Of a stretch of DNA of 64,000 nt, positions 10,578 through 19,365 are shown in pieces (within the stretch, counting starts at the first letter, position 1; each line of letters begins with the position of its first letter). The stretch is taken from NCBI GenBank assembly GCA_037355855.1, contig CM074762.1, positions 744,001 through 808,000 on the forward strand, in the 5' to 3' direction. Origin of the DNA: Pseudo-nitzschia pungens. Lineage: Eukaryota; Bacillariophyta; Bacillariophyceae; Bacillariales; Bacillariaceae. The translations under genes were made by a program, and so were the position numbers. A model generated the notes under the pieces. That model was not told the DNA's origin. It saw only the letters and a program-made list of their open reading frames with translations, and did no database searches.

Positions 10578-12933
10578 TTACTCTGCTCTCAGGCCCAAGG
10601 CGGTAGACCGTGGGACTTCCCATACCATGGCCAACGAATGGAACTCGCCACATTCCCCAAAAGCGTCGATATCGGTTTTGATCAATCTACTGTAGAGCTT
10701 TCTGTCAAACACAGTCCCCAATGGGACCTCCTCCGCTCGAGTGCTACCGGATACCTGGCATGGAACATTGCTTGCTTCGAGGTCGTCTAACAAATCGGAA
10801 TACGTCCTCTTCCACAGAGGGTACTCGAGCTCGCAGTCCAGTTGTGACAGTATTTTGTCTCTCCATTCCTTAACGTGAGACAAATGCAAATCCCCAAACA
10901 CTAGTGACGATACGCTGCTTTCGGGCGGAAGCAAGGACCGGATTGCTTTCAATCCGCATCGGATTCGATCCGTGTAGGTTTCTCCGCTCCCTCGTCGCAG
11001 AGGGATTCCAACAAGCGTGATGTCCAAATGAGATGCTTGCTGAATGACTTGCTCGATTCCTACCTCCTGGTGCGCAATGATCCGACTTGTTGCATCGAAG
11101 GTTGTCATCAGGATCAATCCGAATGAGCCATTCTCATAGTGGCTTCTCACCAGCGATCGGATCGCCAAAAAGGAGTCCTTTCCGCCACTGAAGAACAGTA
11201 CCTTGACATTCTTGTTGCGCCGAGTAGAGAACATCCGGGGCGCAGCATCTTCGCTGCCGTCCTCGCTCTGTTGGTAGAGTATCGATGGTTGCTGTATCTT
11301 GGCTGCCTTGTTCTTCACGTTGGCATGAGAATAAGGGCAGTGTCGGCATCCAGACCCACAGCATTTGCCTCGCTTTTCGTGCGCGAGCCTCGTGAACACG
11401 TCATATCCTGTTTCCGGGTCCGTGTAGGTCATCTCGCCCTGAGAACAGGCCAGATCGTGGAGTTTGGCAAATCCCGGGTTGTCTAGGTCGGGAATGATGT
11501 CTTCCATGTCGCCGAGAATGCAATCCTTCGCATTTGGTTGTTTATTCTGCGCTTCTGTTCTAGGTTTCGTCGCCGTAACATCTACGGCTTGCCACCCGAT
11601 CGTTTCGTACCCGAGTTGGGCAATGGCATCCAATACACGGGGTTCGTTTTGATATGCACATTGAGCCAACAATGCCACTCCTTGGAGCAAGAACGGAGCC
11701 GGCTGGGCAATGTACCAGTCACCGTACGATGCATAGATCCGATGGTTTCGCCCTGCTCGGAGTTTTTTGAGTTGTTCTTTCTTGGCTAGGGTGTCACGAA
11801 TATTTCGTTCCAGATCAAAGCCACAGCAACCCACCACAATCACGTCCGGATCCGCTGCTTGGACATCCTCCCACTCGATGACCGTTGCCTTGTGTGTCTG
11901 TTTCTTTGGCCGGGCCGATCGGACGCAGGCGTATTCCATCATTTGGTCTGTACGATGTTTCACGCAGGGAATGGCGAAGAGCATTTCCAAACAACAGAAT
12001 GTCAGCCGCGTGGATGGGAAATCAAAGGAAGCATTACTATCCACCATCGTCAGTTGTCCTCCAATGTTTTGAATCTAAGGGGTCACACTTACAAGTCCAG
12101 TGACCGGAATCAAAGACTGGATCCAACCACTCCAGGATGAACAAGGTGGGCATGGTTGACGGATCATGATTGTTGCTTCGATTCGCCTGGATCGCCTCTC
12201 GGAGCGCCTCCAGCTTATTCAAAAAGTCGTCCCTCATCCTTCGTCCCCGTTCCGGAACCCCGCACGCCTCGGCAATCGTGACAAATGTATCCGTTACCTC
12301 GTGCAGTGTAGTAGGTTGCAACGACACTACCGACACGACCCGTTCGGATTCCACGTCGCTGCTGCTGCTGCTGCTGTTGCTGCCGCAGCCACCATCGTTG
12401 TCACTCTTCATCAGACACCGCCGCACGTCCGCCGTGGTGGGCGCGCAAACATCGCAGAGATCCTGGGTAAAAATCACCGTGGGCCGTGCGACTTGCAGCC
12501 GCTCCTCGATCAATGGATACGTCGAGGGTATCTGGGTGGAGGACGACAGTGGAGCGATGGTTTCTTCGCCCTCCTCGGACCGAATCGGGCACACCGCTCG
12601 TGCAGCGGCGGCTGCCGCAGCGGCCGCGGTTTGTTGCACGGCGAGGTGGATGTCGGCCTGCGAGGTGACCGTCAGGCCGCTCTTCGTCAGCACGAGCGGC
12701 CGCCGACGCTTAGCTGCTACCGGATCGGTTTGAGCGTTCCCAGAATCGAAAACGCGGGCGAGGATCGGTTTGCACTCGTGGGTAACGCCAACGATTGAGT
12801 CTCCGAGTCCCAATTCGAGGCAGATAGCAGTGGCAGACGGTTCGAGGCACGCAATACGCAAAGAACTTGGAGTCGAAACCATTAGAGATGACTCGTTCGT
12901 GCCTGCATCGGTCTCGGGGTCGCTGTTGGCCAT
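10578..12933 (-). CDS. Fusion: BtuF-like binding protein, DUF5522, Dph6-type ATP-pyrophosphatase
   Basis: Two exons, 12933-12093 and 11947-10578, give 736 residues. The intron (11948-12092) has GTAAGT and TACAG ends, and splicing restores GHWTYQMMEYA as expected for the binding-protein fold. Residues ~25-400 resemble the cobalamin/iron periplasmic-binding (BtuF) family: LEPSATAICLELGLGDSIVG, VTHEC, TQDLCDVC, ILEWLDPVFDSGHW and DPDVIVVGCCGFDLERN. Residues ~442-487 look like DUF5522: DPETGYDVFTRLAHEKRG followed by CCGSGCRHCPY. Residues ~534-720 form an adenine-nucleotide alpha-hydrolase/PP-loop domain with SGGKDS at 534-539 and GECGEFHS at ~711-718, the signature of Dph6 (diphthine-ammonia ligase) relatives. 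No signal peptide is seen, so it is probably cytosolic. Poly-Ala and poly-Ser runs interrupt exon 1. What binds to the first domain is not known; the activity of the fusion is inference. Confidence 0.85.
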
Positions 12934-12970
12934 TGTTGTGCAATTCAGTAAGTTAGCGATTTGATGTGCT

Positions 12971-12996
12971 TTGTGTTTGTGTTTGTGTTTGTGTTG
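12971..12996 (+). repeat. (GTTTGT)n microsatellite
   Basis: About four copies of a six-base TTGTGT-type unit in the 5' flank of the fusion gene, followed by a G-rich run (GGGGGAGGGGGAGGG) at about 13001-13016. Confidence 0.85.
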
Positions 12997-13569
12997 AGAG
13001 TGGGGGAGGGGGAGGGTTGCCTTTCGTTGCTGATTATCGCAGACGGTGAATGTTCTAGCATTTCTGGTGATGTGTGATTTCCTTCGGATTTCGGTCTCGC
13101 ATCGCTCGAAGCATAGAAGGTGGAATGAAGAGGTCTGACGGAAGTTGACCGATAGATTTTGAGATATCGGTAAGTTACCGGTAAGATTAACTTACTCGTA
13201 TCATAATATTTTTTGATGGATTTATCGGATGCGTCACGTCGCGGGAAAATTGAAAATCTAGCCTTGAGCGTATGGTAATTATGGCATTACGAAAACTGTG
13301 TATGGAAGGAAGCACGTGATTCATTCATCAATTCATGAATGAAAAAATAAATACTAGTACCACTAGTAAGATTTTACTAGTAGTAACCTTAGCTCGACCC
13401 ATTTCAGCAACAACATTCGATGACAAAAGGAAAAGTGCTTCAAATGTTAGTTTCATTATTGCTATTTGAGTATTATTGTAGGTAATTGTGAATGACTGTT
13501 TGGTGCTGGTATTGGTCATGGAAAAGAGGAAGCAACAATGCAGCAACACCATGTCGCATGATACGAATT

Positions 13570-13608
13570 GCTGCTGGTGGATCGTCGTGGAAACAATCCA
13601 CCAGCAGC
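13570..13608. repeat. Perfect 13-bp inverted repeat (hairpin)
   Basis: The arms GCTGCTGGTGGAT (13570-13582) and ATCCACCAGCAGC (13596-13608) are perfect reverse complements separated by 13 bases. A further pair (T13569/A13609) extends the stem. No T-tract follows, so a terminator role is not supported. Confidence 0.85.
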
Positions 13609-13779
13609 AGAAACTCCTCCTACCGGTGTTGTTGTTGCTGCTGCGGGATATCACTGTCAACTCCAGTGACAATGAACGACATTTCAAGGATCAATACCTA
13701 CAGCAAGGTATTTGTGGGCTTTGTTCCAATTAGTACCTACTACTAGATGAGAGCAGCAGGTACTAGGATGAGAGATTAC

Positions 13780-13806
13780 GTTACTAGTACTAGTAGTACT
13801 AGTAAC
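13780..13806. repeat. 27-bp near-perfect palindrome built on CTAGTA
   Basis: Arms GTTACTAGTACT (13780-13791) and AGTACTAGTAAC (13795-13806) pair perfectly around a 3-base centre. It lies among other ACTAGTA-rich runs. Confidence 0.85.
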
Positions 13807-14095
13807 GAACCCACAATCCAATGCCTTGTTCTGAAGGAGTCCAGAAGACAGTAGGAAACAAATGTAATACGAAGTAAGCCTTACGGTACGTACCGTATTA
13901 CAACGCAATTGTCATCAGAAACATCGAAATGCTAACGTTCTTCTTGTTGTAATTGTTTTTATTTCGATAGTAGGTGAGGGATCTTAGTACAGTAAGTAAC
14001 CTTAGGACGAGGTATCTCATTTTCAGTCACAAGAATAGCAATACTACTACTACTACTATTATTATCATACCATATTTGAAGTGCAAGTTAAACAA

Positions 14096-14502
14096 TGAGT
14101 GATTCCCGGAATTACATATCGGAGTATTACATATTAGCTTTCCCGGAATTAATAAACACATATAAAAATTGCGCACCCAACGGAAGAACTAGATTTGTCT
14201 CAACGCACGAGGCCTATTTTGGAATTTGGAATCTTGTCCAAAGAAACCAAAATCCTCTATTAACTGCCAACCGGCGCATCTACTTATTTTTTGTGCGCGT
14301 CGTCACACATGTTTGATTACACGTGTCAAATTTTTTATTTTTAAATTCCATCTATTTTTATGCACGCTTGTAGTCGGACAGACGGCACTACAAGGTTATA
14401 TGAACATTTGAATCAGATATACGAGTCTGGTTATTCCGGGAATGTTTTTTACCTAAGATATGAACGCCTAAAAACGTAATATGTAATTCCGGGAATCACT
14501 CA
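14096..14502. mobile_element. 407-bp MITE-like element with 24-bp terminal inverted repeats
   Basis: The left end (14096-14119, starting TGAGTGATTCCCGGAATTAC) and the right end (14479-14502) are perfect reverse complements over 24 bases. A second inverted pair containing CCCGGAATTAAT on the left (~14142) and TTATTCCGGG on the right (~14433) lies inside. The interior is AT-rich and has no transposase. I could not find a clean target-site duplication. Size, TIR and lack of coding capacity fit a non-autonomous DNA element. Confidence 0.75.
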
Positions 14503-14913
14503 ATAATACGAGGAAGTAAGTTAACCTTACTTCTTCTAGTATTATTGTTACTCTTATTTTATCAATAACATTTTCATCATCAACATAGCACGAAAAAAAA
14601 TCATAAAGTTACCTTTTCTCAATTTTTTAAAAAAGACTCCTTCAACCAGCAGACTGTCTAATAGGACGTCATTACATAACTTACCGTTTTGTAATCAGAA
14701 TCAATAAAAAATAATGATAGTAATACAACTAAACCTTACCGTACCGTACAAACACGAACTACAATATTATCATTATTTCGATTATTATTTATTTTTACTA
14801 ATAGAAAAAACATTCAATACCGGTATGAATACTTGGAAGTACGAAGTACCTTACCGTAACCTTACGAATTACAGTAATTTACTTCGTGAAAATGATTTAT
14901 TGCTGAATACGTA

Positions 14914-15010
14914 GTACTACAAAATTCTTATCAGCTGTCCCCCGGTTCCACGTCCTCAACTACTAATTTCTACTGAAACTCGGGGACAGCTGATAGGAAT
15001 TCTGTAGTAC
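14914..15010. repeat. 97-bp foldback repeat, copy A
   Basis: The ends read GTACTACAAAATTCTTATC... and ...GATAGGAATTCTGTAGTAC and pair over ~28 bp with two mismatches, continuing into CAGCTGTCCCC/GGGGACAGCTG. A ~40-base loop contains CTACTAATTTCTACTGAAAC. A second copy lies at 18326-18421. Confidence 0.85.
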
Positions 15011-16353
15011 ATTATTGAAATTTTGGTTGGGGACGCCAAAACGTAAGTTGTTTGTCAATGTGGTCTATGTGCATTGTATTTTATGTTTTCAGAAGTCACT
15101 CAATAAGAATCAATTATCTAAATTTATTGATATTTGTTCAAACTACTACAATGCCGTGCGACTACAATTGATAATTTCAAAGAAGTACAGTATATTTTAC
15201 CAGGTACCGGTACAAGTACTCCTATCGGTAATCTTACGGTACTAAGAAATCAAAGTAAGCGAAGAAATTGATTGCTTTTGAGCTAAGACCTTAAGGTAAG
15301 TTACTTAATCCTTGGACGATCGAACTTCTGAAAAATGGAAAGAATACAAAATATCATACTTCCCTCCCGCAATCCGAAAAGGATCAGGGAATTCGTTTGG
15401 TTTGGGAGTGTTACAGTAAAAGAGGCCGATCGGGCACTAATAATACAAGAACGAACTCCATTGTGTTCTAATTGTAGTAAAATGGTGAACATACCTACTC
15501 AGAAGAGAATGGTATAAAGATCAAGTACGAGTGTACAATAGAGAAATTCACCACGTTGCATATATAGTGTTTGAAAAAATGATATTTCCGAATTCAATTA
15601 TTTGACGAAGTATTCATATTGCAACTTGCGTGTATGCATTGTTTGTTCAGTTCTATCTAGTTTTTACATAATGTTATTTCTGCAGAGGTCATGATTCAAG
15701 TCATTTCTATTTCCCCGATTCTTAAGAAAAACATTCGTCATCTCGCGCGACGATCCAGTACAAAAGAACACCCGAGAGAATATTTCGTAGATGGAACACT
15801 TTTAATACCCATGATTGTTATGTAAATTGAATAATTCAGACCTACCAAGAGAGAGAAATTCTTTGTCAGGATTCCGTATCGAGCATTCTCGGATATAAAG
15901 AAGAATAGTGCCGTGTCACGTTTCGGGATGACGATTGCATCAAAAGGATTTGAATTATTTGAAGAAGTTCGTCACTTTCCAAGTTTTACAACGAAATTAT
16001 TAAAGCTCGATCATTCGGGCGGTGTTCCAGGAACTCTACCTTCTCCAAAAAGTAAGGCTTGGTCATTGAACTACTTGATGATATCACGCCACGCTATCTT
16101 CACGTTTATTGCGCATAAACTTTAGGATCCTGACCAAGAATACCGCCCAGGAATAATATACAGATGTACCAGCACACCAATCCGCACTGTTAATCTGCAA
16201 GTCGTTGTGGAAACCGAGAGTGTTACCAATATGGATGGATTAGATTAGTAGTACAGTACATGTTTATATTGTTATAAATTACTTCTTTGTCGTAACCGGA
16301 TTTCTTCTGTAGCAATCGTAGTAGATATTCTTGTGGTGTGCTGTAGTTGGGTT

Positions 16354-17511
16354 TCAAAGACTCGGCCGCATGGAGTAGAAGTCTGGCTCCTTTTTGTTCA
16401 AAGTTGATTTGATTTTGCGCCGGTCGACTCCCTTCGGGATACCCACTCGGCGCATATGAGTGCACAGAGCGGGTCTTCCCTTCAGAAATAGCTCGTGGTA
16501 GTAACCACCACTATCTGGACCTGAGACGATTCGAGTGAATCCGTACAGATTCAATTGGCGTTGGAAGCTGCTCAATCTCGATTGCTTGAAGTATTTCGGC
16601 ATGATCTTCTCCTCGAACGCATCTGTGTCGTGAATCCCAAAGGCACGTCCGTGGGGGAAGAAAGAGATGATGTGTTCGTTTCCGTCCTTCTCGATTTCGA
16701 GCAACATTCGGTGAAGTTTTTCGGGGAATGGTTCCGTCACACCACCTCGCGTTCGGCGTCTTGCGAGCTCGAATTCTGGTGGATCTGCCATGGCGGAGGC
16801 ATCGATGTAGGGAGAAGACTTCTTTCGCATTGAGTTTCCAAGGGCTGCGAGCGTACTCTCGCTGTCGAGTTCGCTTCCGGGTGTGACGACAGAGGTTGCG
16901 GCCGTCCTCATCTTTATTCCCAACTGCCAGGCTTCTGCTCTTGCCCGTTCTTCGGCTAGCATCATTGCCTCTCGGCGTCGCATGAGCATCATGCGCTCCA
17001 TTTTCAACTGATTTCGATCCACGGCAGATATGAGATCGGCGTTGGAAAAGACATCGCGATGGCCGGAACCAAACATACCCCCGATTCCCGTTCCCATTCC
17101 ACCCATTCCATTGATTCCTAGTCCCAAACTACCCATGTCCGAGAGGGCGTTGGTTTGGTTAGAAAATCCATTTGGCAGTCCACTCGATAGTCCACTCGAT
17201 AGTCCACCCGATAGCCCACTCGGTAGCCCACCCGAAATGCCACCCGACATTCCTAGAAGAAGTGACCGGTCTGCAAAGGCGGAGCCGACGCTATCGTACA
17301 CTGACGATGGCCGGCCCATTGCTGCCATCGAGTTCGGCATCGACGAAAAACCTCCGCCACGACCAAACATCACAGATTCTTGTGGGAACAAAGGATTCTT
17401 TTGCCCTCCTGCCGCAGCCAGGAGTGCTTCGCCTGTCGAGAGATGCAGCTTTGCGGCTGCTCTCATCTTCTCTTGCTCAGTAAGTGCCATCAACATGTTC
17501 CCTTCGTTCAT
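16354..17511 (-). CDS. Heat-shock-factor-type transcription factor
   Basis: The protein has 385 residues from the ATG at 17511. The frame extends upstream to a non-ATG codon at 17577, so I use the first ATG (MNEGNMLMAL). The HSF DNA-binding domain lies at the C-terminal end, roughly residues 260-360: FPEKLHRMLLEIEKDG, ISFFPHGRAFGIHD, FKQSRLSSFQRQLNLYGFTRI and GGYYHELFLKGRP. The recognition-helix segment SRLSSFQRQLNLYGF is well conserved. HSF genes are strongly expanded in diatoms and bind nGAAn-type elements; the target here is unknown. Upstream of the domain are a Gly/Ser/Leu/Met-rich region with 12-bp repeats (about 17165-17250) and a Met/Arg/Glu-rich predicted helix (LKMERMMLMRRREAMMLAEE). 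No C-terminal activation domain follows the DNA-binding domain. Confidence 0.92.
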   Translation of the reverse strand: MNEGNMLMALTEQEKMRAAAKLHLSTGEALLAAAGGQKNPLFPQESVMFGRGGGFSSMPNSMAAMGRPSSVYDSVGSAFADRSLLLGMSGGISGGLPSGLSGGLSSGLSSGLPNGFSNQTNALSDMGSLGLGINGMGGMGTGIGGMFGSGHRDVFSNADLISAVDRNQLKMERMMLMRRREAMMLAEERARAEAWQLGIKMRTAATSVVTPGSELDSESTLAALGNSMRKKSSPYIDASAMADPPEFELARRRTRGGVTEPFPEKLHRMLLEIEKDGNEHIISFFPHGRAFGIHDTDAFEEKIMPKYFKQSRLSSFQRQLNLYGFTRIVSGPDSGGYYHELFLKGRPALCTHMRRVGIPKGVDRRKIKSTLNKKEPDFYSMRPSL

Positions 17512-19365
17512 AGTGGTCGCGATTTCGGTGAATGGTGGCTTTGTCTTGTATGGTGAAGTTCTTGGTGCCGTACACAACGTTCAAGAGATGTGTATCGCAG
17601 AATGTGTTCAACGATAATCCAGGAAATAAGAGGACTGTTGCAATCGATGAAGTATGAGTAGCTCAGCGATTGTTGAGAAGTGAAAATGACTCGCAAGAAG
17701 GGAGGGAAATGTGCTGAATTCTGATAGCGAGAAAAGAAGCAAGAGAATAGTCCCGTAAAATGTATGACGAATTTTCAGGTATTCAATACTGCGATATTAC
17801 TACATGTGGTTTTATTCAGCACAAAACGCGCGGGTAGAAAAAACGTGAGCCGAGGACATAAATCAACATAAATCAAATTGTCAAGAAGAAGCATGAATTC
17901 TCTTCTATGATTTTAGCGCGGAATTCAGACATTGCGGAACAGTATTTAAAATGGCATAAGGGAGGACGAAGTGCACACCTCAAGTTAGATCAGATTCCGT
18001 TAATCAATGATTTTGAAACTCAAAAGTGAGAATCCCGCAATCTAAACTGAACCATCAAGTCTTCTCTGGCATTCGGATGTCCTCGGACGGGATTTTTTTC
18101 GGAGATTTCGAGAACTTTGTTAGAGAATTGTCAAACAAACCAGCACAATAGTACGGAATTCCTACAGGCTGTGAGCACCGGTTCTACGTCTGCAAGCGAC
18201 GCATACTATTACTATGTACGGTATTCAGTACAAATAATAATGATAATGTACGGTGTACAAGTAGGTAATATCCGAGCCCCCTGGGTAAACCTTACCGTGT
18301 GCGTTATGATTTTCGTAGTAAACCTTACTACAAAGTTCTTATCAGCTGTCCCCGGGTTCTGCGTCCCCGACTACTAATTTCTACTGAAACCCGGGAACAG
18401 CTGATAGGAATTCTGTAGTATTGGGGACATACGGTAAGGTTCTTAGGTAATCTTAGTGGGACAAGCAAGCTACGAAGTATTCTTGATTGAGAGAGATTAA
18501 TTGGAGGATTCAAAATGACTTTCGACGATTCTGATTGAATGAATCAAGTCAACTGCCCTTGCCCGCTGAAAGTAATTTCAAAATCTTAATGAAAATAAGA
18601 CTATGTACGTGTACCGTACGTGTAAAGGACTGACTCGTCTTACTTCTAAGATACTAAGGTTACTGTAACCTTAATTACCAGTAAACCTTACGTGTGTAGA
18701 ACACGTCTGAGTATTTTTTCAGAAGGGCCAATAATAAAAATGGGTTCCCACCGACTTCAGAATGTTTTCTTCTGAATTCAAAAGCTAACTCTCAACGTCT
18801 TACGCGTAATCTTACCGGTAATTTACTGGTAACTTTACGTACGAGACCGAAAGTAACTTACCGGTTATTTTGGTGTTCGATGATTTTTTGAAATTAGTCG
18901 CTCAATACTTGTACTCATGCATATGATTCATACGATTACCTCATGTACATCACGACCACGAGTTCTCGGCAACCAAATTCATCCAGTCCGGCAAAACTCT
19001 TGGCCGTACGATAATACCAAGAGGCAACTAAGGTTACTGGAGATCTGCGCGATCACTGCGAAATGCGATGGCAGCATTTTGAAACTCTCCACCCCCAGAT
19101 CCGAACACGACCACGATATCACAAGGAGCCAACCACTTGGTCTAGACTTTCTTTCCCAGATATCACTGATCCCTGCGATAGCATTGGAACATTCTGCATC
19201 AGAAATAGATCGGATTTGGGACGTTTCAATTCACTTTTTGGACTATCTGGCCCTTTCGTCTTGCCTTTCCTGCAACACGATTTCTATGGCTTGCACCTTC
19301 GGTCGGTGCATGGTTTAGTGAGCAGTGACATCGAACGTCGTTGGTTTTTTGATAAGTGAAGTAAG
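17512..19365. other. Divergent intergenic region, HSF / Nup205
   Basis: This 1.85-kb spacer contains foldback repeat copy B (18326-18421) and dense CTTAC/GTAAG/TACCGGTA motif clusters at 18640-18870. A 133-codon open frame at 18917-19318 has no domain and overlaps another frame in the same stretch. The promoters of both flanking genes must be here, but no specific element was recognised. Confidence 0.5.
18326..18421. repeat. ~96-bp foldback repeat, copy B
   Basis: It has the same structure as the repeat at 14914-15010: TACTACAAAGTTCTTATC on the left and GATAGGAATTCTGTAGTA on the right, with CAGCTGTCCC/GGGAACAGCTG inside and the shared loop core CTACTAATTTCTACTGAAAC. By eye the two copies differ at about ten positions. 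Confidence 0.85.

Larger units (their letters stand above)
12934..16353. other. AT-rich intergenic region with small mobile-type repeats
   Basis: This 3.4-kb stretch has no supportable gene. It contains a (GTTTGT)n run, an imperfect hairpin, a palindrome, a 407-bp terminal-inverted-repeat element and one foldback repeat, each listed separately. Clusters of CTTAC/GTAAG and TACCGGTA motifs are frequent. The right-hand part (15,000-16,350) showed nothing recognisable and is probably the 3' flank of the HSF gene. Confidence 0.6.

Noticed and set aside
13570..13608. Transcription terminator hairpin
   Set aside because: Rho-independent-type terminators are not expected in nuclear Pol II genes and no T-tract follows.
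17512..17577. Longer HSF N-terminus
   Set aside because: The frame opens with TTG; the first ATG is at 17511.
18917..19318. 133-codon open frame upstream of Nup205
   Set aside because: No recognisable motif, overlaps another open frame, and lies in the presumed promoter region.
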